64,000 nt of DNA from Phallusia mammillata (lineage: Eukaryota > Chordata > Ascidiacea > Phlebobranchia > Ascidiidae), in assembly GCA_003260075.1 (NCBI GenBank), contig QLIY01000114.1:78612-142611 (forward strand), written 5' to 3'. The notes under the pieces were generated by a model that was given only the letters and a program-made list of their open reading frames with translations, searched no databases and was not told the origin of the DNA. This document shows, one piece after another, positions 26,201 to 47,454 of the stretch (positions are counted from its first letter, which is position 1; each line of letters opens with the position of its first letter). The position numbers and the translations under genes are program-made.

Positions 26201-29200
26201 TAATGTTATTATTATTATAAAACCTCAGCCCAAACCTTATAGCTCTAACCGTCAGCATTTTTTTTACACAAATTGCGTTTTAAATATTTGCGAATGCTTT
26301 TTGCGCCACTTATAACTTTTGTAATGTCAGTTACTGTGTTTGCGGAGTTAAATGGCAACCCAGTTTTGGGTCTCGACCCAGAAAGCATTGCTTTGAACAC
26401 TCCACAGACGCGATACCAACTGCCTCAGACGTAAATGTGTTAAAAAAACAAAACATTAAAAAAACAGCATAAAAACTTACTTTTGTGCCACTTCACCAAT
26501 TTCTACGTCACTGGCGTTCCTTACGCGCATGCGCATTAGAGCGCACCCGCAGCAGCACCAGCAGGCGTCATCACATCGTACAGGTCGTTCGAAATGCATC
26601 ACTGGTTCTCCTACCTTATCTTCCACTGTCATGGCGTAAGATCTAGCCGGCCCGCAGCAGTGCACACAACAACATGACGATTCTAAAAATGTTTTTCTTT
26701 CGTATTTAAAACAATTAAATTGTATGAGATTTGTAAAGGTTGGTGCTGTTTGTAATACCAACTCAACGATTTGAAACAATTACCTTGCTTGAATTAAAGG
26801 TTGGTGGGGGGGGGGAAAATGTTTTTCTTTCGTATTAAAAACAATTAAATTGCATGAGATTTGTAAAGGTTGGTGCTGTTTGCAATTCCAACTCAACGAT
26901 TTGAAACAATTACCTTGCTTGAATTAAAGGTTGGTGGTTCTAATTCCGACTCCGACATTTAGCTTGTTAGAATTTATGACGTTAGTGGTTGTAATGTCGA
27001 CTTAACAAAATGACTTTGCTTGAATCCGTTAAGTCAGTAGTTCTCAAACTGTGCGTCGCGACGCCCTGGTGCGTCGTTTCAATTTTNCGCCCTGGTGCGT
27101 CGTTTAAATTTTCCTAGGGCGTCGCAGAATAGTTTCGTTTCGTGGATTTTTGTTGTTGTATCAATAAACACAACTTTAATAATAAGTTTCCTCATTAACT
27201 TTTATTTGCTGGTGCGTCGCATGTTCAGAAAACTTTTCCAAGGGCGTCGCAATATAAAAAGTTTGAGAACCACTGCGTTAAGTAGATTGGTTCCAATCTC
27301 GACTCAACCGTTTGGATGAGTGCAATGATCTCCAAATTTTGTCATGTGTCTAACACAGAGTTGTAAACGGGTCTGAAATCGGAGCCCGAAATCCAAACCG
27401 AACCCGAGTCGTTTTTAAGAAGCCCAAGTTTCCTGAGTACCACCTTGTGAAACACTAGATAGCCTACGCACGCTGTGGCCACATAGCCTGAGAGTCTTAT
27501 ACGCAGTATGGATTTTTTAGTCGGCAAAAAATGTGTAAGCAGTATGCGATTTCTTAACTTAAATTTAATCTTGCCTACAAGCAAAGGTCAATAAGAAATG
27601 GTTAAAATCATGATTCGACTGTTTTTGCAGACGCTCAAAAATCACATGCTTGGTGGTTCAAAGATACCTTTAATATGATTCAGTAGTAAGTGTGGCCGCG
27701 AAAATTGTTTCATTCTACATTTAGACAAATGTTTTTAAACCTGTACATTATGTTTTGTTCGCGGGGGGGGGGGAATTTCTCAACTTAAGTCTAATATTGC
27801 CTACAAGCATAGGTCAATAGGAAATGGTTTTCGACAGTTTTTGCAGTCGCTTGAAAATCACATGAATTTTAATATGATTCAGTAGTAAGTACAAACAATA
27901 TTCCAAAGTTACACGTTGTCCTTTAAATTTATTCGTCTGTGGTATTTAATGCCAACGAATGATATCATGCGATCTGGTAAAGCGTGTTTTAACTTTTAAC
28001 GGATAAGGTCTCTGTATATTTACGGCGGTCTAATGATATTATTAATGCCTGATAACACAAATAAGTGGATTCCGTTAAAACGTAGTTTATTTGCTGTTTA
28101 TCCGCCTAATTGATTCCAATTTTAGGTCTGCATATCATCAAACCGTATAGCGGTGATTTAAGGGCGCAGATACGATCGGAAGACAAATTGTTTGTGATTA
28201 GATGTTGATTTGTAAATAAGAGTTTACCGTTTAAAACTCGTTCAATAAGGAACATCAATGCTGTAGAATGTACGGGAATTTATTTCAACGACAAATTAAA
28301 CAGTCGTTGCCGTTTTGAATTAAAATCTTTTGTAAAATGTATACGATTTGTGTATCGTAGAATACTAAGCATTGCCCAGTCAAGCACTGTGTCAATCTCT
28401 CACTGAAAGGGCTATTTTTTGGCATAAAAAACAAAATTAAAAATAAATGCTAATAGAAACAAACTTTTTGGAAACGATATTAAACACTCTACCGACCCTG
28501 TAAATCACCTACCTTCCTTTGCCGTATAAATAAGATTTCCATGTTCGTCGGTCACTTTGTACTGGTGCACGCCCTTGCAGATTGTTCCTATGAAAACATC
28601 GAGCAGTTCGTTAACCAGACGCACCCGAGACAACCCTAATTTCAACCTTGGTGTTGTAAAGCAGTTTAATTTTGAATGGCGTTTTTCATGCAACAATATT
28701 TATAAATTATTAGGCTGCAGACAATGTAGCCTATACTGTTTCGACATATAAGGTCTCATCAGTGCAGCTATCATTTATTGTCTGGATGCTTGTATAATTT
28801 ATTGACTTTACGTACAAAAAATTGACTATCCTTGCAACAAGCTTTGTTAATTATCAGGAGTTTGTTATTGCAAATTCCGGGAGCTTGCAAAGTTTCCATT
28901 AGCCGGATTATAAGCTTAATTTTGCTGGTTATAAACTCGGCGTAAATTTTGTGTTGTGGTCGAAAGAATTTGGGATTCAATATGCAGGTTACAAAACCGC
29001 CAGCTTAAAATGGGACCGTATTTGGCCAGAACATTTTAAGGCGTTCTTGGCATTTTTATATCGTATCTTAGTTTCATTTACCAAACACAAAAAATACCAA
29101 AAAATCACCTCCTCTTTTCACGACTCGTGTTATGCGAATTTCTTCAGCTTCAATCAAAGCGTCTAATCCGCGTTGTATCCCGTTGCTGGTTTTGCTTAGT

Positions 29201-29271
29201 TTCGGGATATTGATTCCGCCGTCCAAATGCTTTTCCCTGAATATTGACTGCCGTGGCTCCATCGAAATCAT
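23283..29271 (-). CDS. phospholipid scramblase family protein
   Basis: Membrane-associated PLSCR-family protein, linked to Ca-dependent movement of phospholipids between leaflets. Seven minus-strand exons: 29109-29271, 28513-28635, 26481-26682, 24142-24253, 23736-23841, 23382-23440 and 23283-23309. Phases agree at every junction (792 nt, 263 residues). Landmarks: GLDALIEAEE near the start of the barrel, LLDVFIGT, CCCVHCCGPARSYAM (family CCGPxR block), FERPVRCDDACWCCCGC (the cysteine cluster palmitoylated in relatives), FSIVTNLTNEKCTIYGPC, EIWKRWVQ, HFGVTF, then the C-terminal helix ALLIASAFLLNHMFFEMS, where relatives have LLGACFLIDFMFFE. The EF-like Ca site that reads DADNFGIQFPLD in human PLSCR1 is here EDHEHFGVTFKR, with several ligands changed. 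ATG 29271 is the first Met after an in-frame stop; an upstream non-coding exon is possible. A haplotype join at 26805 lies in an intron. Confidence 0.9.
25840..26150. repeat. haplotype joins in scramblase intron 3
   Basis: Two poly-G runs (about 25866-25875 and 26007-26016) separate copies of CTTCTGTAATCATAAGATCA and the following ~130 bases. The copies differ by a few bases only. Confidence 0.75.
27035..27275. mobile_element. hAT-like MITE (CAGTRGTTCTCAAAC family)
   Basis: Left end CAGTAGTTCTCAAACTG and right end GTTTGAGAACCACTG form terminal inverted repeats. The perfect 8-base duplication CGTTAAGT flanks it (27027-27034, 27276-27283). The interior repeats GGTGCGTCGC. An N at 27087 with a duplicated CGCCCTGGTGCGTCGTTT marks a contig join inside it. 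It lies in an intron of the scramblase gene. Confidence 0.88.
28722..28770 (-). repeat. dispersed SINE-like repeat fragment (copy e)
   Basis: Contains GGTCTCATCAGTGCAGCT next to CTGCAGACAATGTAGCC. A truncated family copy in scramblase intron 1. Confidence 0.5.
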
Positions 29272-32200
29272 ATTGCGACTGTTTAAACGTGATCTTCTAC
29301 TGGTTTGGTTAAAGATTCCAATCTACCACTTGTGCAAGGTAATTTGTCTGGTATACGATTTTACTTAACCACAAAAAACAACAGAAATAAAGTTACTATG
29401 GTATACGGGAGATTTGAAAGTAATAAAAATCATTTACAACTTTATAGATAAGAATTTTACGGGTTACGGGAAACATCCTATTAATTTTCTTCCACTTTTT
29501 ACTAATTTGAAGATGAGCGCTTTTTTAAACACAACAAAACTAGAATTTTACATTGATTTAAACAGAACGAGGTAAGTGTACAAAAGCCACCTAAATATAG
29601 TTTAAAAGAGATTTCATGCGGTTCCCCTAATTTTCGAAAACTACACATTTTCCGACTCAAATCGTATTAAAAAAAACTTCCCGAACTCAAGACCTTGTAC
29701 TGAGAAATAATGTCTATGAATTCACGATGATATATAAATACGCCAAGTGTGGCTTTTGCGTGAAATTTCGCATGTTTCCATTTGGTTTTCTTTCAAACCG
29801 CAGATTGTGTACACAAGGCTCAAAGGGTAGAACAACTTCTCGATAAAATCGCGCCGTTGTAGGCGACGATCTTTTGTCTGACCCGATGTTTTGTAGCAAC
29901 TGTAGTTTAGGGGTTTGACGGATTAAAGTTGTATACATTTGTGTGTGTGGATTTCCTAGTGATAAGAGGACCACAGGCGCGATAACGCCCTCCGTCATGT
30001 AATCGAGACAGAAAATAGTACTTGATACAAACTGTGGGTAAAAGTTTTAAGCAGAAAACAAAAACTGTTTGCGTATAGGTTTAATCCGTCTAACTTTCTG
30101 TAGATTTTCTGTGGTCTAATAAATGTCCCGAAGTTCACCCCATGTTTAATAAATTTTGTCTTCTGTCGTGCATAACAACAACGCTTTTGAAAATGTTTTT
30201 CTGACTTATGACATTGGTTCAGTTCAAACGGTTAGATCGAATATTATAAAATTCTGAAGGGTGCTACACAAATCGGTTAAAGGAGGTCGAATTTAGGGTT
30301 TCAATTATATACAAACCCATACGTAACATATTAAACCTAAAAAACAAGCTTCTATCAGAATTTTTATAATGCCGGTTTGAACTGAATTAAAACTGAGGTC
30401 AATGGTAAGCCGTCCAGCAAAACGATAATGTGCGTTTTAGCTTTTATTTTTACCACCCTTTGTCTTTACCACCCATAATTTCGAGAGTAAGTTGTCCAGC
30501 AAAGTAACAACAAGAGTTTGGGCCTAAAATTACACCCCCATTTGTCCATTTTTTGTACCGGACTATATAACTCATAAACGTTTTTTGTTGCTTTGCCCCT
30601 TCAATGACTTCGAGAATAAGTTGTCCTGCAAAATAACAACAAAAGTTTAGGCTCGAATTCGACCCCCTTTTTACTTATTTGTATCGGCCCTGAAAATCCA
30701 TAGAAATTTCGTTGCACGTCATGTGCGTGTTTGCGGTGCTCGCTGAGGTCGAGGGCAAGCAGACTTGCACAAACTGTTGTCGATTTGTTTGTGTACAGGT
30801 GTTAGACGCACAACAGACGAAAAACCTACAAACACACGATTGTGAAGTAATTAAAGCCGATAAGCAATCAGCACCTGTCCCTGTGATTGATTAGCAACTT
30901 TAAAGTCATGTTGAAAGATTTAATTAATCCTGCATTACCCGTCAAAGATTAATGATTTTGACCATAACGTTTTGTGCGTGTTTGGTTGAAAGTGCAATCT
31001 TAAATCCTGTTGACTGTTGATAATAACACAACACAACACCTGTCGAAAGTCTTTTACATAATATTTGAATTGCTGTTGCGAAACAACAACAACAAAAATC
31101 AACATGTTTTTTCTGCTCTTTCGTAGTTTGCCTTCAGCTGAATATTGTGTTTTTGCGGCAAAGATTAATTAAAAATAGCACGAAATACAAATATTTACAC
31201 CAACAGCAAGTCAAGTCAAGTGCGTATTTTCGAATGCAACTTGGTGACTGTTAAGTCGTTGTAAATAATAAAATACGTAACGACTTTTTTATTGTTTAAG
31301 CCAAACAATATAGTTTCTAACTTGTTTCATAACGATTTTTAAGCGAGTTTTAACCAAACGAAAAATCGAACATGGAAAACGACATTACGATTTAGCATTA
31401 GTTCCTGTTTGGTATTATATTCTGTTTAAATCATTTTTTTTCAAACTTTGTGCAAAAACACAGTTATTATGCTTTTGCATGTTAAGCTTTTAATTTAATT
31501 TTAATTCTAAACTAACAACAGCATTAAACAACATAATTAAAAAAACGCACCACAGCAGAGTTAAATGCCCTTTAGTGGATCTATGTGATTCAGACAGTTT
31601 ATGCCGTATTGGCAAAACATGTATTTCTGTATAAGTTTACTGGTTCTGTTTTAACCAAATGGTTTAACATTCATAGGTTTTTTAAAAAAACATCAATGTT
31701 TTATGTCGACAGCAAGATCGTGCTTCCGAAACACTTTATGAGGCACAATTCTGGTTATGCTTTTGTTTGTGTTAAATGGTCACGCTGTTATTTTGCAGGT
31801 GTTGTTATTTTGCAGGGGCAAGTGGCAAATTTAACAAAATTAGATTCCGATGCCACAGTCAGGTGGGTTAAAACAACCTCATTAAATCCCAGCAGTAAAC
31901 ATTATTTTATCGCTAACTAGAAGTAAAAATCACAAATAAGTTTTTTTTTTTTTTTATCTATTACAAGTTATACATTTTATCGGTTTTAGTACGATTAAGG
32001 GAAGATGTTTTTTTTAATTTCATTTAAAACCTCGAGTTTGACCTTTCGATTTCAGTGAAAAGTGCCCAATCAGAGGTTGCAAATGTCTACGTTTAAAATT
32101 ATCTGATGCTTATATCTACGGCAACGTAAAATCACGCACCAGTCATCTGTGAAGTGATTCTCATCAAACGTAAATACTTGTGTTTCATCAGGAATAAGGA

Positions 32201-34713
32201 ATGATGTTTTATCTCCGAAAGGCGGAGATACCTAATTGCCTCTCATCATTTGCGCCTCATGCCAAGACAAACCAACCTTATCTCTAAACATATGCTTAAT
32301 GGCATGCGTGTGCTGTCTCTAACCTTTGCCATAAAGATTTGCGGAAATTTTTTTGATCAAAGCTACTTGACCCAATTACAAAAACGAAGCCCGTAAAAGC
32401 GGTTTCTTTTACACCACTCATTTTTTGAAGTAATTACTTACTATTAAAAACCAGTGTTTTTGAATGTACAACTAAAATAAACTATAATGCTGCTCTATTA
32501 AGCAAGGACTTTTATGCATCCAGTGTAGTATGCAATAATGTGTTGATGGCATTACTTTTTAAAAATCAACAAACACATAATTTTTAACGCAAGGCATAAA
32601 GCCAAGGAATTATTGCGCTTTTAAATTTTTTGATGTTCTTGTGGAAGATTTGTGTAACTTTAAGGCGATATAGACCCAACATTAAACATTTTTTTTGTCA
32701 GCACTGGTACTTTCAATTAAAAAATAATATCAACCAGCTCGTTGGTGGGTGAATTTAGACTATAATGAACCGTATGTCTGTACATTCAAATTTAAGAAAA
32801 TTTAAGATAATTTATTCTTAAGATTTTGAAATATTTTGCACTTAAATATACATTTCGCTTAACTGTATTATCAGAATCTGTAAGCAAGCATAAAAATCGA
32901 ATCCATAAAACTGTATATATGCCTAAAATATATCAATACATAAACCAAAAATTTGAATCAAGCTTGCTAGATGCAGTCTATAATAAACTTTTTAGATGCA
33001 GTCTATAATAAACTAAGTTTATGAAAGAATGAACTGACTCGTCCTTTGGATTTAAAAAAAATATTTTTTTCTTTCATAAGCAGTATCACTGGCAAAGCAC
33101 GAAAAAATGTGGTCACGAAACCGTATGTGTGCATAAAATATATAACTGTGTAAATAATGTTTTCTGTCCGTTCAATATATATAATTTTACTTCGATATAG
33201 CGAACTAGATAACGGACCACACAGGTGTGCATTTTTGACAAGTATGATTAACAACGTTTGAAGCACTTTGTTGTGAATGACAGTAAAAGCAACGCTTTCA
33301 TTTCATTGATACAATCTTCACAAAAACATACAACCTGCATGCACGTTACGAAATCCAAAAGATGACCTGGCTTGATAAAAACTCCTCAGAGGTATAAGAT
33401 TAGGGCCCTTGCGGTATTTTTCCTTATCGTTACTTTTGTGGTCTAACTTGACGCGTTCAAAGTTTCGTGTGAATTTAGTGATTTAGGTACCTTGATCTTC
33501 TAATGACATTTTGCTGTTGTTTTCATCATTTGCTGTCTGAAATCTGTGTTGTTGACTTTTTAATCTTCACAGGCGGACTTCAAACAATTTTTTATCAAGA
33601 TCTGGTGCTCGTTAGCCTCGAAAGCGAATCGATTTGGGCACGTTAAGTGACTTGTGGTGCTAATATTGCTGATAATATCGTTTCAATTCGAGGTTGCGCC
33701 TCCACAAGAGACCTTCATTCGCGGTGTATGATTTGCTGCGAGGTTTCACATCAAAAAATGCATTGCCCTGTGCGTTGTAAATCTTGACATATTCTTACTT
33801 GAGAAGTGGCCATTTGCAATTTGAACAGTTTTATTGCATGCAGCCAAATGGTCACCTAAACCAGTTTGATAATGAAATCGTCAAATTTAAATGGAAAGTT
33901 TGTTATTTGAAAAAGCGTGTGTATCCACAAATTTCACGAAAGTTATTATGTTTTTGCTAAACAATCAATTGCAATTTTGTTATCGTGGCTTTCGTGCCTA
34001 CTGTTCGAGAGGAGTATCGTATATTTTTCGTTTTAAATTATATGTGGCGACGTCATATTGACGTATACAAACCTAAATTTGGGTTTTATTAGTTTCTTTT
34101 TTCTTTTTGGTCGTTTAATTCCCAAACAATATTAAGTGTTTGCGAACGTCTTTAACTAATGTTCCCCAAAATTGTTTTTCGCAACACGCAAGGTTTTGCT
34201 TAAAATTTTATTGTAGCACATGTATACAAACATAGAAATCATAAAAAATGTCGAAACTTCATGAGCAAAAACAAGGACATAAGAAGGAATCCACTTTTTA
34301 AACAAAGTATTTACGCTAAGACACAAAAATAAAATACATGAAAAATATACAGTATGATAAACAATATCCGGCATCGTTAGTAAAAGGGAAAAGAACGAAG
34401 CAACTATACTGCAAAATCAAACGAAAGTCGACTAGTGTTTCAAAGGTACAATGTGCTTATTTGAACAAAAAGGTCAAAACTGAAAACTTGGTATTTGAGA
34501 AACTGCGCTTATGTTTCTTGCTCAGAAAAATTCAATAATCGGCCTTTCTAACCAATAATCTTGCTAGGATAAGGTATGCGCACAGATGTATAAAAAAGTA
34601 AAATACATTTTTGGGGCAGTCACTTAAACAAAAGGCATATCGCAGTGTTAAAAGTTAATAACTAGAGATTGTTTTTGAACTCTTTTCATCAATATCGCTT
34701 TGCCAAGGAAAAT
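29272..34713. other. intergenic, no gene recognised
   Basis: About 5.4 kb between the scramblase start and the Barx stop. It holds a diverged tandem repeat (30462-30700), a 25-base tandem duplication near 32970-33010 and no convincing exons. Downstream regulatory DNA of Barx could be here, but I cannot point to sites. Confidence 0.5.
30462..30700. repeat. diverged ~120-bp tandem repeat
   Basis: Two units share AAGTTGTCC(A/T)GCAAA(G/A)TAACAAC(A) and a following AGTTT block at about 30489 and 30618. A third partial unit is suggested by GCCGTCCAGCAAAACGATAA at 30408. Confidence 0.5.
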
Positions 34714-41516
<6,803 letters not shown>

Positions 41517-44500
41517 GTTTGTTCGAGAGTCGATAATTTTGAGACAAATATTTATCTACTGGTATCTAGAAAAATACAACTGTTTAGTTTTTTTGCTACA
41601 TTTGTTGTAAGCATTATAGTATTGCCCGTGGTATGGTTAAAATGACGTTCGCTTGCATGTTACAAAAGCATTCAACAAAATAACTAACTGATGGATTTAT
41701 TATCATCTTGTCTGGCTTAATGCCAAAACGGTCATAATCTGTAAATTCTTTTGCGCAATGTTCTTAAATTCTAAAAGTAACTTTTGGATAGTATATACTC
41801 CACAATCGGGTTATCACCCCAAAATCTTTCAAAATAACTCCTTGCGTTGCCTGCGGAGCCAATTGCCCCCAACAACTCAACTAAACGATTTTCACCCGGT
41901 GGTCTTGGTGTTTAGCCATGCCGTCGCGTTAGGAACTCGATCCAACATTTGTCTGTCTGAGACGAGACCGCGGATTTCGTCCGGGCCTCCGACAGACTTT
42001 GCAGGTGCGAAGAAACTTTGCTAAGTGACGGGTAATCTACCGACATGAGCTCATCCAGCTGTTGCAACTCATTACGATCGGAATCGTTTGTTATGGCAAC
42101 ACCGCAATGCCAGTTGCGAACCTTTAGCGCATGAATTCAGCGTCCGTGTCTGTTTTTAGCGATAACACGCTAAGTTGGGCTATTTCCGAAATCTCGGGGC
42201 CGCCGTGGCAGATTCAAGGACCTGTTCTGTTATTGGTATCAATTCTAGGTGAAAAGTTTGCGCCTGCGCAGCTATGGGGTCACCACGTTGCTCTGCTTGG
42301 ATATCATACATGCGGTAAAAGAGATGGCATTAAATCTGTTTGTAACTTTGCGCGTGGTAAGCGGGTTTCCTGACCAAATTTGTGAAATTGACCGTGACGA
42401 AGTTTTTACAAGCCAAACCTGCCAAAAGCGGATACACTGCTGCAGAAACTTGATCACTGAAATGTCAAATCACGCGAAAACAAGATTTTGAAGAAAATCG
42501 TTTACGTTTCGGTCAATTGACTTGGCAAAAGCCGAAAATTTAAAGCACGCAGTGATCCTCAAAAACATTTTTGTCAACAACACAACTTTGTTTCGTGCCA
42601 ACGTTTATCGCACTTATGGCGTTACTAAATTATATTAAAAGAGAAGATTGAAAGAAAATTGAACACATAACAGCCACTATAGGTTGGTCTGTTTTACAAC
42701 ACAACCGAATATTTCACAGTTTTTGCTAGTTGGGTAGCGGGTTCTTATACCACATCAACCCCTTGTTTTTCGCATTAGAACTTTAGAGGCTGTACTCCGG
42801 TCGCTTAAGGAATCAGTTGGCATCCAACAACAATAAAAAAAACTTTCATGAGTTTTATTGCTATCAATTTAAAACATGTTGCAATAATGGAGTTGGTTTT
42901 GCGAAATCAAAGTTCAGCCAGTTTGTGCGTCCCCTTGTTCGCCGATGAAATAAGGGCAAACTCGAATTTCCTGCATCTTAACAAAAATCATGTACGTCAA
43001 CCTCAAAAATGTCAACTTGTTTTATAATAAAGCCAGTAACCTGCTCTGTGCATCAGCCTGGTAAATCGGCCAGGTGGCCAAGTCGCAGCCCTGTTATCCA
43101 CTAAATTGTCGCTTTTCGTTGTCGGCTTACCTTACGCATAATCCTACCTCACCCCTCGCCTTGTAATACCGGTGTTCTCGCCATGTCTGACACGCCAACA
43201 CATGCTTAGCACAGCGCTTTAGCATGTCAATATTACCACTCTACACAGGTACCTGTGTCCTTATTGTTACGTTCGCATTGTGCACACGCGAGCAAGCGCC
43301 GCCCAGCGCGCCAATTTTGCTATTCAGGTCTATCGGGTTACCGATAATACGTATTGGAATCCGGATTGATTGTTTCAGCGCCGTGTGTTTCGTTTTTAAA
43401 TGTCGACCAGCTCAATGTATCAATTTTTTTCCGAGTTTTGTTTCCACGGAATTATTAGGCGTCAGTCTTAATGCGAACTTGCTTGCAACTGCTAAAAACG
43501 ATTTGCATTTGTTCTAAAAAGGGACAAAAAAACTACAATAATTTAACACAATCAACATTTAGTGCCACACTATATGAAGAAAAAAAATAATTTGGAATAT
43601 TTAAATATTACGGCTAGAAAACACTAAACTCTCGAACCAAACACAAAACATTTCGCAAAAAACACAAGTAACCATAATTCGTCTGGTATTCACCTCTCAC
43701 GGGCTTGTTGTAGCATGTAAAACTGCAAATTCAAAGCGGCAGTTATTATACACAAAACCAAATTTTCGTCCCTTTTTCTCCTTGCATTCTGCAGGCTTAC
43801 AAATCAGTAGAAAATCTGATTCGGTTTAGGCGGCAATTCGTATGCGATTTGTGGCTGAAATCTCCTCCCATTAGTGCCTATCTGTCTTATTTGATGTTGT
43901 CCTATCTGGGCATAGCAATATATGTGCTTTGATTTTTGGCGAGGAATTTTTTTTGCGCCCTTTGCAAACTTATCTGCACCAAACGATACCATCACGAAAT
44001 GCTAGCTTTGCCATGTTTTTACCCTAATGAGCGTTTAGTAACACGGATTTGAGCAAAAATCAGATTTAGGGGTTATTATAACGCGCTCAAAGTGTTTCAA
44101 AGGACTTTTCGAACGGCACAGAGTCTAAGATCACAGTAGATCGTGCTGACTTTAAAGTATGACGCTTGTTACCTCTTTGCCCTAAAAAATTCAGTTTCTG
44201 ATGCCGCGTGGTATGACGGTAATGACGTAGTTTTGAAAAGTTTGAGCGATAAAAAAGCCGTTTAAGGTGCACGTAGATTGTTGCAGTTGCATCTGTGAAT
44301 GCCGTGCCTGACGTGTTATTTTGATAACAACTGATTTGTAGGAAACGACACGTTTATTCACTTACGTTACAAAATCAGTTAATCCTTTAAGGTTTTGAAG
44401 TAAATGCAGGGTAACATTAACATAGTATGCGCGTTTATTGCTGGTAACAATCTTTTCTCATGCGTGCACAAAGATCGAAAGCAAATTTATTAATTAAATA

Positions 44501-46962
44501 TTTAAAGCAGCAAATATTGTAAAGTTGTTTTTTTCGATCTCGTTAAATGAATTTATGGACAATGATATGTTCATTGTTTTGTGATATGACGTCGCCCGTA
44601 ACGACAACTTTATTTGCGAACATCTTATGTTGGTAAATAGTGACAAAGTTTTCCAAGGATAGTTTGTAGTTGTGTACAATGGTTGCTACCTTGACAGGCT
44701 TGCATAATCAAATTACAGTGTCGTAAATGTCACAGGTTTGATATGTCGACTTGCTTCGTCCTTTGCCGATATACAGAGGACATAAGGCCAAAAGGGGGTC
44801 CCTTGCTGGGCCGTTAAACGAAACATAATTGGACACACTGACAACGTTTAAAACAGACACATAAATGACGCCGAAGCAACTGTACACATACACACAGTGC
44901 GAAACAAAGGCTCCTTTATTGCGAAACAATGCTAATCAAACGGCCAACTGGAGCTCGTTATAACGAATTAAACGCTAGTTTTACATTGGACTGCGCAAAA
45001 TTATTGGGCGTGTCGAAATAGCGGGGAGAATTAGTTGGATGAAATTTCATATTGCGATGTTAGCGGTGGGGCAGGTGCTTCATGGAGTCGCTTAGGAATT
45101 CGTTTGTCACGATGTTTGTGGCAAAATACAGGGGCACGTCCAATTGTTTTTTTTTTCGACGAAGAACTCAGTTAGGTTGCGTCTGCAAAGACTGCACAGT
45201 ACCAAAAATGTTTAAATGCTCTTTCAAAAAATCTGGCAAAATATTAAAAATGTTAAATCATGCTTTTTTGCATTTTGAACGTTGTACAATTTTTTGTAGC
45301 GTTTTGAGGATAAATGACGAATATAGCGGCCAAAATATACGTAAAAGCGACATGCTTTATTATTCTAACGTTTTGAGGGTCGTTTACAAAAACGTGCATA
45401 CTACAATCCGAAACAATTTCTGTCAATCCTTTGAAGTCAGTTTCTATTACAGGGACTGGGAATTACGCAAAGAAGAAGCAACACGTAAATCATGTTTAAC
45501 CTATCTCCTCTATCTTTGTTTAAGAGCAGTGGCTATTACCTGTGGTAATTTGCACCGAAAGGGGTTATATGACATTTTTCCGCGGGTAATTACATCATAT
45601 TTTTGTATTTTCGTGATGTTATTCTTCTGTGACGTCATAGTTGGTAATTTTTCTTGATAAAAGTTGGTAAAAGTTTTATGAAAATGTATCTGGTCGGTCT
45701 CATGGAAAACGATAAATAAAAGCTTACGTTCTAGTGTTTTAGAGAGAAAGCAAACCAGTTTCGGACATTATTGTACGAGTCACATGCCTTGCCTATTTAA
45801 AGACCTCCGATTTTTCGCTTTCTTAGGCCGAGTGCGTTACCTTGAGGCCGCATATTTTATAAACTTTTCACCGCCAGGTGACAACATTTTGTTCGTTTCG
45901 ATTCTAAGCGGTGTCGAAGTATTCTGTTCTCCTGTTACAACTTATCACTGACCTTGTGGAAAATAAAATTCTTTAATGTTGTAATAAATGCTCAGTGCCT
46001 CTAATACTTAAAACTGAATATCACAAAATTGTAATGACAATTGTTTAAATACTACAGTAAGTTTAGCAAAACGTAGGATAGTGTTAGAGTTGGGTTCTTT
46101 TGGCATTCGTTTTATCTAAACATAGCACAAATTATTCCTTACAATCAGACTCAAACATAGCACAAAAAAAACATCTTTGGCAAACTTTTTCGATTTTCAC
46201 CGCGCACTGGTTTTTAGCGGAACAGCGGCTGAAAAACAATGATGGTGATAACGCTAGGCTTGAAACAAACGGCTTTGAATTAAAAAAAAATTCTTCTATT
46301 GAGTCTGATCCTGATACAATTTTCGGTCCATCGAAGTTTACTGTGTAAAAAGTTGTTTAGACCGAAGTACGAAAAACGGAATGGTATTTCAAAGAGTCGG
46401 CAAAAAGGTTTATAACGCATTATCTACTTTTCTCACCCATAGCCATGTTAGATAACCCTGAATGTGAACATTGCTTATGAAAACTATAATTTGTAAATAA
46501 AAAAGAACACAACAGTTATGGAAAAATAGAACTTGTATAAAGACCAATTGGTTTCTGCTTCGTTGTTTTTCTGAATTTATTTGCTATATATATAGAATAC
46601 AAATGATGGGATCGCATAGGCTATTTGGCTCGTTTGAAATTTCCTAATTTGTTGATGTCTTTGTTTTAAAAGGTAGACTACCACGTGGCGACCAACATTA
46701 TACCGTCACATGACGCTCATTTAGACAACTGGTGCTATACCCGTGCAAAACGTCGTTAAAAAGCTGACAACCATACAAGCTCTTGTATTGACAGATTTCT
46801 GGATTAGTTGGTCACAAATTTTTGTTCAGAACTATGCCCAGCTGAGCGTTACGTAAACGTGAAGCCTATACTATACGCTTACGATTGTTTCCCGAATCAG
46901 TCTGGTGCACAACCGTTATCCATCTCACTGTAACACAGTGCTTAATAATATAGTGTTATAGT
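41517..46962. other. intergenic, upstream of Barx; no gene recognised
   Basis: About 5.4 kb, the likely place of the Barx promoter and upstream control DNA. A plus-strand frame of 191 codons at 45082-45657 is rich in Cys, Phe, Lys and Asn as expected of chance AT-rich sequence and has no recognisable domain. I see no repeat of note. Confidence 0.5.
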
Positions 46963-47421
46963 CAGTGTTGCCATCGACATGCTCCCCAAAATAAGGACAA
47001 CAGAAAAACTACGTTTTCGTGCGAAACGAAACAAGCGTTTTTGAACAAATCTTCGCATTTATAAGAACCATGACATATATCATATTCCAGTGTTTCCCAA
47101 CCTATGGGTCGCGACCCAAAGTTGGGTCGCCAGTTTTTGTGACAATTAGAGCATCTACGTTTCGTAGCGTTATTTTGTTATTTCCCAAGGCTATGAATTG
47201 TTTCCCAAAAACAATTTCATGACTATTTGGCGTGATGGTGTATTATTCTGTTTGTGACGTCATAATGGTTGTGTGAGATCACTGTTACGCGTTTTCTGGC
47301 TTATAATGCTTTGAACCAACCACGAATAATTTTTGTTTGATGTTTTTATTTTTTAAACTAGCGTAGTAATTTTCGAAAAAACTTTCCTGATTTACAAACA
47401 AAAATACAACCCAAATAGTAA

Positions 47422-47454
<33 letters not shown>

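Noticed and set aside
45082-45657. 191-codon plus-strand open frame upstream of Barx
   Set aside because: Composition (Cys, Phe, Lys, Asn rich) is that of chance AT-rich sequence. No domain, no splice context, no conservation evidence.
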